Source: Peltaster fructicola (Eukaryota > Ascomycota > Dothideomycetes). From it: a stretch of DNA of 64,000 bases. Under the pieces are notes generated by a model. That model was not told where the DNA came from and did not search any database. It worked only from the letters and a program-made list of their open reading frames with translations. Shown piece after piece: positions 10,519 to 24,391 of the stretch. Location of the stretch: the NCBI GenBank assembly GCA_001592805.2, contig CP051142.1, positions 2,666,001-2,730,000 on the forward strand, given 5' to 3'. Positions within the stretch are counted from its first letter, which is position 1. Every line of letters begins with the position of its first letter. The position numbers and the translations under genes were made by a program.

Positions 10519-11139
10519 AGGATACCTGTGGCCTCCTTGAGCAATGCAACAATGATGTCGGGTCGGTATTGATCTCATCGGCCGACCACAGCGGACGCGT
10601 CATGCACACAGACACAATAGCACGTTGATCTATGCATTGCTGAGGTTCAGATCAACACGCACGCTGCGCTCCGTGCTCAGTGCAATCACCAAATTTGTCC
10701 TGAGACTGTCTGTGAGGCTTAGCTGCACTGCCGTCGTTCTCGTTTCGTAGCGACGATCTGTTGCGATGTTGCTGACCGTGGCTTGTCGCGATGACAAGCT
10801 GTCAGCTCCTTTGACGTTGCATGGTACTGATCTACGATCCTGCCACCTGCAACGACGTGAAGAAGCTCCGCTATGATTGGCTGATCGTATAACAGGATCT
10901 CGGGGCGGACATCGTCACTAGCCAGGCATCGTATAGTGTGCGAAACCATCGTAAGTGTCGACTTATCAGAGTCTGCTAATTACACTTATACACAGCTCAT
11001 GAAGCGAAGATGCCTTCCTCAAAAGATGCCGTACGGACTATAAAGACCATGGACTCGATCACCATGAGATTCTCTGTTGCTCATTATCATCGTCGTCGTC
11101 GTCGTCGTCGCTCCTTTCCTTCCATCCAATATCGTTATT
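10519..11139. other. Spacer with 5' TCG microsatellite
   Basis: This 620 bp separates the transcription factor from the amidohydrolase. About 30-55 bases before the amidohydrolase ATG is a short CGT/TCG trinucleotide run (about 11089-11110), probably in the 5' UTR. No gene is visible. Confidence 0.4.
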
Positions 11140-12378
11140 ATGAAGGTTTCCCAAATTTTACCAATCTTCCTGACTGGAGTCATTGCGTGCCCTGGTCTGC
11201 AAAGACGAGATGCGCCTAGTAATATCTCTGCAGTCCCACCGATTGCAACACGTATCAAGCCAGCAGTCCCGACGACTAGGATCGCCATCACTAATGTAAG
11301 AGTCTTCGACGGCTACCAAATCAGAGAACCAAGCACAGTCTTCGTAGATGGAGTCACAATCAGCAAGCACCTCGACGTAGTCGACTCCGTAGTCGAAGGT
11401 AACGGCGGAATCTTGTTACCTGGTCTGATTGACGGCCACTGTCACCCTGCGACTGTTGACCATCTGGCACAACTCAGCAGCTATGGAGTGACCACTGCAT
11501 TTCTGATGAACTGCATCAACTATGAATCTTGCAGCTCGCTTAGAGATCAGACGGGTCTGACATCGCTTTTCATGGCTGGCATGTCAGCTCAAGGACCAGG
11601 CTCAGCGCATGCTAGGAATGGACACACACCAGCTTCACAGCTCATTTCGTCGCCACAACAGGCACCACAGTATGTTGCCAACGTCTTCGGCAACGGCTCC
11701 GACTTCCTGAAGATAGTTTCTGAGCTGAACGGACCTGACCAGGACACACAGAACGCACTTGTCTTGTATGCTCACAATATCGGCAAGAAGGTCATGACAC
11801 ACGCCTCCGATATTGTCCACTATGTTATGGCTGTAAAGTCAAAGGCGAATGGCCCACAACACCTACCGGTTGATGCTGTACTCGACAATGCGACCCTCGC
11901 TGAGATTCGTGCAAATGGACAGTTCGCTACGCCAACCCTGGCCGTCTTTTGGAGAGTCTTTCACACACCAGGAGCTGCAGCCACGCTCGGCGAGAACAGC
12001 ACAAGCTATGAGAAGAACTGGCCGATCCTCAAGCAAAACGTGCGTGCGCTCAAGAATGCTGGCATTCCTGTCGTGGCTGGCACTGATGCCACTCCTCCTT
12101 ACGCAGGCTTGCAGATACCGTTTGGTACAACCCTGCACGACGAAATGTACTACCTGGTCGAGGCTGGCTTCAAGCCAGTTGATGCTTTGCGGGCTGCGAC
12201 CTTGATGCCGGTGTTGAGCCATGGAATCGCTGATAGAGGTCGAATCGAGCCTGGTCTGCGAGCTGATCTAGTGTTATTGCAACCAGATGCCGAGCCACTG
12301 AAGTCAATCAACGATACAAGAAAGATCGCACGAGTGTGGAATGGAGGGCTAGAATTCCTTAATGTCACCACCTCGTAA
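11140..12378 (+). CDS. Secreted amidohydrolase-family protein
   Basis: This intronless 412 aa protein belongs to the metal-dependent amidohydrolase superfamily (imidazolonepropionase/prolidase-like group). A hydrophobic N-terminus (MKVSQILPIFLTGVIACPG) followed by QRRDAP looks like a signal peptide with a dibasic processing site. The metal-binding HxH is in LLPGLIDGHCHP (His100, His102). Further family positions are VMTHASD, a later QHLPVDAVLD, and AGTDATPPY, whose Asp is the usual catalytic or metal ligand. The C-terminus has the typical GRIEPGLRADLVLL segment of the composite beta-domain. The ATG at 11140 is chosen because it starts the signal peptide; the open frame extends upstream only from a TTG. 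The substrate cannot be told from sequence. Confidence 0.82.
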   Translation: MKVSQILPIFLTGVIACPGLQRRDAPSNISAVPPIATRIKPAVPTTRIAITNVRVFDGYQIREPSTVFVDGVTISKHLDVVDSVVEGNGGILLPGLIDGHCHPATVDHLAQLSSYGVTTAFLMNCINYESCSSLRDQTGLTSLFMAGMSAQGPGSAHARNGHTPASQLISSPQQAPQYVANVFGNGSDFLKIVSELNGPDQDTQNALVLYAHNIGKKVMTHASDIVHYVMAVKSKANGPQHLPVDAVLDNATLAEIRANGQFATPTLAVFWRVFHTPGAAATLGENSTSYEKNWPILKQNVRALKNAGIPVVAGTDATPPYAGLQIPFGTTLHDEMYYLVEAGFKPVDALRAATLMPVLSHGIADRGRIEPGLRADLVLLQPDAEPLKSINDTRKIARVWNGGLEFLNVTTS

Positions 12379-13472
12379 TGAGACGAGACATATAAGAAGA
12401 GCTGTGTAGTGGTGTAAACTACACAGTGGAAACAATATGAGTGCCAGCACTCCAGGGAATTTCAAATCAACACATCCTGAGTGTCGTTGTCGTCTCTGTT
12501 GGAAGAATGCACCAAATAGGCAGTAGGCTGCGTCTTCTGTGCGCTTGGCGATCCGACGCAAGGCCTAGCTGATGCTTACAGCAATTCAGGGTGAATTTAT
12601 GGACCTCTCATGGGTGGATGGTCAGGTGGTGTACCTAAGGATCTCTGCGATATCGTCGAGTCAGGTCATTCTTCGCACAACGCAGTTGCAGCCCGAAGTC
12701 ACTCTCACGGTCGATACAGCAAATCTCAATCCAGGTACGTTGGAAGCCCATGCTACGTGCTAGGCTGCAAGCTCCAGGTAGCTTGATGTGACCCGCGGTT
12801 CCAGCTTTCCAGCACCGGTGTGAGCACTCTCGTAGTGTATCAATGGTTCCTCTTCGTCTCGATCAGCAATGTGAAGTATGCAGTAGACGTGTCCGCTGCA
12901 ATATGCATGATGTGTTCTGACCTGCAGTGCATTACAGACGCATTCTGATCGAGGCGGACAAGCATATGCGTGAGCCTGGTGAGCAGGTAGGTAAGGACGA
13001 CATATAGATTAGTTGTGGGATCTCAAAGAACAGGCCAGCGAGGAGAGCGTATGGTCCGAATCCTCAGATAAGAGATCTCTCCCAATCGCTCGCTCGAATT
13101 ATGCTGAGTCGTTTGGTCGTCTCAGAAAGACACGGTTGGGCATGAGGAATGCGCCTGAGTGCGGCGCTGCGACAGACGTGCAACAACGTTGCGATTCTCC
13201 GCAGAGTCCATAACAGAAGAGCTTGCGGGAGTTTCTGCGTACAGTAAGCAGTCTACCATCTTGACGTTGAGGTATCTACAGATGTTCCTGGTCGTGATGG
13301 AAGTGGGAGACGTTTCGCCGTCGGTAGAGCGCGGTCCCAGTTCCGCTTCCAAAATCGCGCTCGCGACTAAAAGGCACAATTTCGAGCTCAGGATAAAGTA
13401 TACAAATAACAGACCGACCCTCTTCTACACCACCTACTATAGCCTGGAGCGTACTTCGACAGGCTCATAGAT
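12379..13472. other. Gene-poor spacer
   Basis: This 1.1 kb lies between the amidohydrolase and CCT8. Only short frames (at most about 100 codons) without family features are present. The last part must hold the CCT8 promoter. I see no repeat or RNA gene. Confidence 0.35.
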
Positions 13473-15185
13473 ATGTCGCTTGCCATTCCTGGACCAAGTA
13501 ATGCAGGCTTGTTCAAGGCCGGCTATCAGAAGTATGTGATACAGTCAAAGAAAGCATACGACTGACCACTTCGCAGTTACGATGCAGAAGATGGCGCAGT
13601 CGTGCGCAACATCGATGCATGCCGGGCGATCTCACAGACAGTCCAGACCTCTTTAGGACCATATGGACGAAACAAGATCGTGATCAACCACCTCCAGAAG
13701 ATGATCCTTACCAACGATGCAGCAACGATCCTTCGAGAGCTGGAGGTCGTACATCCTGCAGCCAAGCTACTGGTCATGGCATCACAGCAACAAGAGTCAG
13801 AAATGGGAGATGCTACCAATCTGGTCATTGTCTTCGCAGGCGAACTACTCAAGAAGGCGGAAGAGCTGTTGCGTATGGGTCTTAAGACATCTGAGATTGT
13901 GAAAGGATATGAGAGAGCACAGGTCTTTGCACTGAAAGCATTAGAAGAGCTGGAAATCGACAAGATTGAGAACATTCGAGATCAAGCTGAGCTTGCAAAA
14001 GCACTACGGACTGTGATCGGTGCAAAGCAGCTGGGCAACGAGGACAAACTCGCTGAGATGGTTGCTGAGGCAGTCCTTGCAGTCCTTCCCAAGAACCCAT
14101 ACAACTTCAACGTCGATAACGTCAGGGTGGTGAAGATCATGGGAGGATCTCTGGACCAGAGCAGAGTCGTGAAGGGAATGGTCTTTGGCCGAGAACCCTC
14201 TGGCACCGTCAAGAAAGCTTCCAAGGCAAAGGTCGGCGTCTTCAATTGTCCCATCGACATTTCACAGACAGAAACCAAGGGTACGGTACTGTTGAAGAAT
14301 AGCAAAGAGCTGCTGGACTTCACGAAGGGTGAGGAGCAACAGATGGAGAACGCCATCAAGGAGCTGCATGACTCGGGTCTGCGTGTGGTCGTTGCCGGAA
14401 CGACAGTGGGCGAGCTGGCACTGCACTACCTTAACCGATACAACATTCTTATCATCAAGGTCCTGTCCAAGTTCGAACTGCGCCGACTTTGTCGAGTGAT
14501 CGGCGCCACACCTCTTGCCCGACTTGGAGCACCCATGCCGGACGAGATGGGCGCCATCGACGTGGTTGAGACCCTCGAGATTGGGGGCGACAGAGTTACA
14601 GTCTTTCGTCAAGAGAACGAGCAGACGCGGACTGCAACATTGGTCCTTCGAGGCGCAACACAGAACCATCTAGATGATCTGGAGCGAGCCGTCGATGACG
14701 GTGTCAATGTTGTGAAGGCCATAACACGAGATGCCAGACTAGTGCCTGGAGCTGGTGCAACAGAGATGCAAATTCAAGAACGAGTCAGCGCAATCGCTGA
14801 GAAGACGCCCGGACTAAGCCAATATGCTATCAAGAAGTACGCAGAGGCATTCGAAGTGGTACCACGCACGTTGGCGGAGTCCGCTGGCCTTGACGCAACC
14901 GAAGTGCTAACCACCTTGTACTCTGCACACTCGTCAGATCGCGAGAAGGACGACGACGATGAGATCCCCTGCCTGGGCGTGGATATCGAGAACAACGACG
15001 GTTCTGGCACGCTCGACGCTGAAGAGGAGGGCATACTCGATCTCATGATTTCCAAATCATGGGCCATCAAGCTAGCTACGGAGGCAGCACGCACAGTCCT
15101 CAGCGTCGACCAGATAATAGTGGCCAGGCAAGCAGGAGGTCCAAAGCCACCTGGCCCGAACCCTAACTGGGATGAAGATGATTAG
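13473..15185 (+). CDS. CCT8: TRiC/CCT chaperonin subunit theta
   Basis: CCT8 is one of eight subunits of the cytosolic chaperonin TRiC, which folds actin, tubulin and WD-repeat proteins using ATP. Exons are 13473-13531 and 13577-15185, with a 45 bp intron (gtatgt...cag) splitting an Asn codon; the protein is 555 aa, the normal length. The start MSLAIPGPSNAGLFKAGYQ is the first ATG. Group II chaperonin motifs include TSLGPYGRNKIVINHL, LTNDAATILRELEV, HPAAKLLVMAS and LVPGAGATEMQI. The nucleotide loop reads GDATN where many family members have GDGTT or GDGTN. The C-terminus (KPPGPNPNWDEDD) fits the theta subunit. Confidence 0.95.
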
Positions 15186-15461
15186 ATGTCTGTATGAAGC
15201 GCATAGATGCCGTATGATTCTGTTGTTTCATGTATGGCCAATACGAGGTGACGTTGCCTGTGGAATTCGACCCAGGGACAATCAAATGCGCTGCGGGACT
15301 AGTATTTGGGCACAAGATCACCCAACAACCACTGCACTTCCTGCAAAGGACACGATCACACCTCTAATTACCACATGCCAATCATGCGAGGTCCTCAGAC
15401 AGCATAATCGAACCACGAGACACATACAACAACCTCTGACCGATCATCAATTGTTATCACA

Positions 15462-16628
15462 ATGAGTAAACTATGGGAGGTTGATCCTGAGACTCGATCG
15501 AAGCTGCAAGAGATTCAAAAGCAGAATGAGAACAGCAAATGCGTAGACTGTGGTGCTCCGAGTCCTCAATGGGCATCACCCAAGTTTGGCATCTTCTTCT
15601 GCCTCGCCTGCAGTGGAGTTCATCGATCACTCGGCGTACATATCTCCTTCGTCCGGTCAGTCACCATGGATGCCTTCAAGACAGCAGAGGTCAAGAAGAT
15701 GGAACTTGGTGGAAATAAACCATGGAAGGAGTTCTTCAACGAGCATAAGAGCAATTCTATGATAGGGCGGGACTTCGACAGCTGCACGATTGCGGAAAGA
15801 TATGACAGCGAGGCGGGCGAGGAGTGGAAAGAGAGGCTTAGCTGCAAGGTCGAGGGCAGAACCTTTGATCCTGCTACGCTGGTAAAGCCAGCTGCAAAGA
15901 AGCCGGACATGAGCACACCTACTGTCAGTGGAAGAGGTACGCCTGTGTCGAGGACGCAGGGAGCACCACAACGCACAGCTAGTCCAAGTCAGAAGGCAAA
16001 GAACGAGTCTTACTTCGCAGGTAAGGGACAAGAGAATGCTCTACGACCAGACAACCTTCCGCCGAGCCAGGGTGGAAAGTTCCAAGGCTTTGGCTCTTCG
16101 CCAATGCCCAGCCAAAGCAATTCTGCTCGGGCACCGACTGCGAATGACTTCCAAAGTGATCCTATGGCAGCACTAACCAAGGGCTTTGGCTGGCTGTCAA
16201 GTACTGTATCAAAGCAGGCAGCTACCGTCAACGAGACTTACATCCGGCCTGGCATGCAGAACATTGCTTCCGGAGACTTCGCAGCTCAAGCGCGACAGAC
16301 AGCAATGCAGCTCGGCAACAATGTACAGCAGGGCGCACGTGGCTTGGGTGATCAATTTGGCAAATTCATCGATCCTGAGCAGCAGGGCGCTGGAAGAGCA
16401 GCACCCGAAAAGAAGGACTTCTGGGACAGCTTCGGCCATGATCCAGCCGGACCACCAAAGGACAAGCAAGACTTCTGGGACAGCTTTGCTGCAAACGGTG
16501 AGGCTGCTACGCATCAGAAGGCTACTCTCAAGCCTACGAGTATTGGAACGAGTGCTATGAAGACGACATCTACTGCGCCAAACAGTGCTGTGAACAAAAA
16601 AGATGATGGAGAATGGGGAGAGTGGTGA
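15462..16628 (+). CDS. GCS1: ArfGAP, Gcs1/ArfGAP1 type
   Basis: This 388 aa protein is a GTPase-activating protein for Arf1, acting in Golgi-ER vesicle traffic. The N-terminal ArfGAP zinc finger has Cys27, Cys30, Cys47 and Cys50 (CX2CX16CX2C), followed by the catalytic arginine region GVHRSLGVH (Arg55). The remainder is low-complexity, Ser/Gln/Ala-rich. It contains a short segment (KGFGWLSSTVSKQAATVNETY) like the membrane-curvature (ALPS) helices of ArfGAP1, and two near-identical FWDSF motifs (KKDFWDSF and KQDFWDSF), which resemble the WxxF-type coat-binding motifs of the family. It ends DDGEWGEW. There are no introns. It lies 276 bp downstream of CCT8 on the same strand. Confidence 0.88.
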   Translation: MSKLWEVDPETRSKLQEIQKQNENSKCVDCGAPSPQWASPKFGIFFCLACSGVHRSLGVHISFVRSVTMDAFKTAEVKKMELGGNKPWKEFFNEHKSNSMIGRDFDSCTIAERYDSEAGEEWKERLSCKVEGRTFDPATLVKPAAKKPDMSTPTVSGRGTPVSRTQGAPQRTASPSQKAKNESYFAGKGQENALRPDNLPPSQGGKFQGFGSSPMPSQSNSARAPTANDFQSDPMAALTKGFGWLSSTVSKQAATVNETYIRPGMQNIASGDFAAQARQTAMQLGNNVQQGARGLGDQFGKFIDPEQQGAGRAAPEKKDFWDSFGHDPAGPPKDKQDFWDSFAANGEAATHQKATLKPTSIGTSAMKTTSTAPNSAVNKKDDGEWGEW

Positions 16629-17083
16629 TGGCGGGAGCAGGAACGATATGTTGCTCGGATGAATCGATGTACCAGAAGCTGGCCAGACTTGCTGGAGAGC
16701 TTCTCACAAGTGACCTGACCCTGGCATTTGACAATGCACAGGAAAGCAGTGATAGGAGCTCTCGAAAGTCAACACGACAAAACTCCATGCAAACTTATAC
16801 TCAACCATGAGAAGCATTGTTAGAACGAGAGGACGCGACCACGGACGATACACCAGCATTGAAGACGTCTGCCATACGAAGCTATATCTCGCGCGATTAT
16901 CTAGACATATGTCCAGCTGCCACTGGAGCTATAGTCCCTAAGCCGTCAGATTGCCATCTTTCCCCTAGCATGATGTACTCAATCCACCAAACCTACGTAC
17001 CAAGATCAATCGCGACAGTCGCATTGCCCTGTATACTTGTGAAACTCCATCAGGGACCTTCGACCTGATCTGGATTGTCGGAC
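16629..17083. other. Convergent spacer
   Basis: This 455 bp is the 3' region between the ArfGAP gene and the BTB gene, which converge. It holds only short frames and no clear feature. Confidence 0.35.
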
Positions 17084-18046
17084 CTAGGGAAGAGGTCTAC
17101 CGAGATTCTTGCCAGTAGCATACTCGAGCCAATCTTTTTCTTTGCCTCCACGCTCGACAAAGTCCACAAGTGCAAAGAGTAGATCCGAGACAAGCTCACG
17201 AGGCAAGCCTGCCGCGACAATCGTTTCCTGCTCATCACTGCTCATGTACTTGGCGCTGTACACAAGCAAGATCTGGCGGACCACACTGGTGGCAGATGTG
17301 TTGTCATGAGCATAGATCAGAGCATCGACTGGCGTATCGATCTGCCATGCGAGCTTGTGGATGAGTGCGTCGGCTGCCGCCTCACAGAGCTCCTGCATCT
17401 TCAACGCTTCTGCAAGCACGATAAGCTTAGTCAGTGACAGCACAATATCGCCATGCAAGTGTGAGATGTCTGACTCGCTGGTCATGGTATCGATCTTGTC
17501 GTTCGAGGCCGTACGACGCTTTTTGATCGCCCGAATGCTTGTGGCACGCTGATCGAATGACTCGTCGTCAAAGTCGTCATCATCTTTCTCTTCGTCTTCC
17601 TTGTCAGTGCCATAGTCGTCGCTGCTGGGTAACTCCTTTTTGTAGAGAAACTCCTTCATGGCATGAACCGTGTTGAAGTCATGGTCGATCTTGAATACAC
17701 CAGATACAACCTCAGGATCACTGCATTCCGTACGGCGTGCGAACTCCTCTGAACGGTCCATGAGAAGACCTTGGTGGATATCGAAGCTCTCGCCAGTGTT
17801 GCAGACTACTTGGATAGTGTAATTGTAGAGGCCATCACTGCGTCTACGTTTGCCAAGCTTTGAGACACGTTGCGGTGAATCTAGGGTAGGCTCTTCCACT
17901 TCCGAAGTCAAGGCGATGCTCTCTGGCAAGGTGACCGCTTCTGAGTCTGTCGATGGCACTGGGTCGATGATGTTGTCATGGTTGAGTGTAGTGTCTTCGG
18001 GCTGCACAGTGCCGCGCAGGCCAAGAACGCCGAGAATGGAAGCCAT
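17084..18046 (-). CDS. BTB/POZ-domain protein
   Basis: This intronless 320 aa protein contains a BTB/POZ fold. The segment YNYTIQVVCNTGESFDIHQGLLMDRSEEFARRT (about residues 74-106) matches the beta-strand/helix start of fungal BTB domains, followed by FKIDHDFNTVHAMKEFLYKKEL, equivalent to the helix where new members read F..YLYT. An acidic, lysine-tipped insert (about residues 135-185) containing IRAIKKRRTAS interrupts the domain; the second half resumes at LTKLIVLAEALKMQELCEAAADAL. The KKRR segment could be a nuclear signal. Fungal proteins of this kind are mostly uncharacterised; some may be CUL3 adaptors. The ATG at 18046 is the first in frame. Confidence 0.7.
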   Translation of the reverse strand: MASILGVLGLRGTVQPEDTTLNHDNIIDPVPSTDSEAVTLPESIALTSEVEEPTLDSPQRVSKLGKRRRSDGLYNYTIQVVCNTGESFDIHQGLLMDRSEEFARRTECSDPEVVSGVFKIDHDFNTVHAMKEFLYKKELPSSDDYGTDKEDEEKDDDDFDDESFDQRATSIRAIKKRRTASNDKIDTMTSESDISHLHGDIVLSLTKLIVLAEALKMQELCEAAADALIHKLAWQIDTPVDALIYAHDNTSATSVVRQILLVYSAKYMSSDEQETIVAAGLPRELVSDLLFALVDFVERGGKEKDWLEYATGKNLGRPLP

Positions 18047-18214
18047 CTGGCGACGCAGTGCAGAAGTGCAGGTTGTGTTACGAAGCCAGGCAGCTGAATT
18101 AGAGAAGTATTTATCTCCCAGGACGGGGTGGGACGCGTGACTGACCCGCGAGTGTTTGTGACGATTAACTTGTGCCTATTGTTCACGAGAGCAAGACAGC
18201 AATTGACTCATGAT

Positions 18215-18952
18215 TCACAGTTTCTTCTTTGTTGCTCCAGCACCAGAATTCAAAGCTGTAGAGAGCTTGCCATAGCCTTCGTACAGTATCCACAGTGGTA
18301 TCCATACCCAAAGAGTGTTGAAGAAGAACAGGTATACCCAGAGATACATGAAGTTCGATGTGTCGAGGTTTGGATTGCCACTTAACCACTCAGGTGCGAA
18401 GGTCATGAACCCTCCATATAGTTCGCCAGTGGCCAGGACGATCATCCAGAACCAGGCATCGTCTTTCTCTAATCGCAAGCGATTGCATATCCAAGCTGCC
18501 ATCGGTCCGCCAACGAACACAGTCAACAGCTCAAGACTGATGACTGTCAGGTCACTGCCTCCCCATCTCTTATCGGCCTTTGCATACTCCATCCAGAGAG
18601 CGCTGAAAGGTGTGGTGCCATACTCTGCACCATAAAGGCGCGTATGGTCACCAAGGAAGTACACATTCGGGGGAAGGTATTCAGAGACAATGCTTCCGGT
18701 CTTGCCTGCGATGCCAGCAAGAGACGTGAGGGATGCTGAACTGAAGAAGCAGTTGTAGAGGTAGCTGCCTTCAAGGATGAAGTGGATTAATGCATCGAAA
18801 GCATGCCAGACGAAGAGAAACCGGACTTTGGCCGACGCTGTACACGGCAGAAGCTGCAACGACACGAAGTATGCTGCTGCAAGGATAGCGACAGTTGACA
18901 ACAGTGACAGCACGGTCGTTGTGCTGATGATCTGTGGTCCTTCTGCAGACAT
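18215..18952 (-). CDS. EBP-like (EXPERA) sterol isomerase-fold protein
   Basis: This is a 245 aa multi-pass membrane protein of the EXPERA/emopamil-binding-protein family. The key residues of delta8-delta7 sterol isomerase EBP are present: His57 and Glu61 in IHFILEGS, and Glu122 in ALWMEYAKADKRWG, which closely matches the human LWKEYAKGDSRY segment. Hydrophobic segments lie at about 12-35, 45-70, 135-160, 168-190 and 205-230, and the protein ends in a lysine-rich KKKL, a possible ER retrieval signal. The start is ATG 18952; the frame upstream opens only from a TTG. Fungi normally use the unrelated Erg2 for this step, so the role here is uncertain. It lies close to the start of the BTB gene on the same strand, 168 bp away. 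Confidence 0.82.
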   Translation of the reverse strand: MSAEGPQIISTTTVLSLLSTVAILAAAYFVSLQLLPCTASAKVRFLFVWHAFDALIHFILEGSYLYNCFFSSASLTSLAGIAGKTGSIVSEYLPPNVYFLGDHTRLYGAEYGTTPFSALWMEYAKADKRWGGSDLTVISLELLTVFVGGPMAAWICNRLRLEKDDAWFWMIVLATGELYGGFMTFAPEWLSGNPNLDTSNFMYLWVYLFFFNTLWVWIPLWILYEGYGKLSTALNSGAGATKKKL

Positions 18953-19058
18953 GTTGGAAGTGTAAGCGATCAGCAACGGAGTGTCATTCAAATTTGAAGC
19001 TGCGGCAGAGCACGTTCCATATGTCGGATGTCCTATGGACTACACTTACGCCCAACGG

Positions 19059-23206
<4,148 letters not shown>

Positions 23207-24317
23207 ATGTCTAACTACAACGATAACACAACTGGTAAGCTCTTATGCACAATGCTAGCTCGCCAAGACGACTTGGCAATCACTGCGAAGCTCTTATCTG
23301 ACAATCAACAGGCTCTGGCTACGGCAACGATAGCTATGGTGTAAGAGCAGATACCTTATTGGTTTAAGAATGGTAGCTTATCAGTACTTACAGTCCTCCG
23401 ACCGTGACACAACCGGTGCTCAGACAGGCTATGGCTCATCAGGACGTACTGCAGGCGGTCTCGGTGATGATAGCTATGGTTCCTCAGGACGCACTGCTGG
23501 CGGACTGGGCGATGACAGCTACGGCTCATCAGGACGCACTGCTGGCGGACTAGGTGATGATAGCTACGGCTCATCGGGACGTACTGGTGTGGACAGCAGC
23601 GATTACAGCTCAGGCACCACTGGTCGCACTGGAGGCTTGACTGGAGGTGACAACTATGGCTCAAGTGGCCGCACTGGTGGTGATGACTACAGCTCAGGCA
23701 CCACTGGCCGTACTGGTGGCATTGGTGGCGATGACTACAGCTCCACTGGACGCACTGGTAACCTGAGTGGCAATGATTACAACTCTGGCAACACTGGTGT
23801 CGGTGGTGATAACTACGGATCATCGACCACTGATAGCTATGGATCATCTGGCCGCACTGGTGGAGCAGGATCTGATACCTACGGCTCCACCACTGGCACA
23901 TCCGACGTAAGTGTGCATTATCTTTGCTTGGCTGCTTCTATATCAATCTGCGCTCCCATGCGTTCCAGAGCTAGCCTTACACCATCTCACCTTCTTCTTT
24001 GCAGCACCAGTAAACACAAGCTAACGACATCATGCCACAGTACGGTTCAGGTGCCACTTCAGGTACTGGCTACGGCAACAAGTCATCTGGCTTCTCCGAC
24101 AACACTTCATCATCGTGAGTACCTTATCTGAGTTACACTACTCGCACTGACGTATCGTAGTCAACACGGTGAGAAGGGAGGTGACTCAACCATGGGCAAG
24201 CTCATGGAGAAGGCAGGAAGTGCCTTGAAGAACCCCAAGCTCGAACAAAGGGTATCGAGAAGCGTGAGGCCGAAGGCTTCAACCGCGGCACCGGCGGCTC
24301 TGACTACTAGATGCTGA
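23207..24317 (+). CDS. Gly/Ser-rich repeat protein, stress (DDR48)-like
   Basis: Five exons are 23207-23234, 23312-23340, 23394-23906, 24041-24114 and 24161-24317, all with GTAAG or GTGAG donors. The product (266 aa as read) is hydrophilic, built from repeats of about 15 residues such as SYGSSGRTAGGLGDD, then variants with DYSSGTTGRTGG. This resembles fungal DDR48-type stress proteins, but that is similarity of composition only. The C-terminal segment STMGKLMEKAGSALKNPKLEQ looks conserved. After it, the open frame gives RVSRSVRPKAS..., while the adjacent frame from the AAA run at 24247-24249 reads KGIEKREAEGFNRGTGGSDY and stops at 24308-24310, which fits the style of the protein far better. 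A missing base (real or assembly) is likely. A TATA-like box precedes the gene. Confidence 0.75.
23421..23580 (+). repeat. 45-bp coding minisatellite
   Basis: About three and a half near-identical units of 45 bp encode (G)SSGRTAGGLGDDSY within the Gly/Ser-rich gene. The copies differ by a few synonymous bases. Farther along, the repeat breaks into looser SGRTGG/DYSSGTT variants. In-frame copy-number variation between strains is expected for such arrays. Confidence 0.8.
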
Positions 24318-24391
24318 GCAGCTTCTTGACTGACATGAACGAAGCAATGGCTATGTAGTGTATTATAGTGATGAAATTAAGCCTTGCTCGA

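Noticed and set aside
23356-23901. Long minus-strand Cys/His/Ser-rich frame
   Set aside because: It mirrors the coding minisatellite of the Gly/Ser-rich gene; the plus strand has consistent introns and an ATG.
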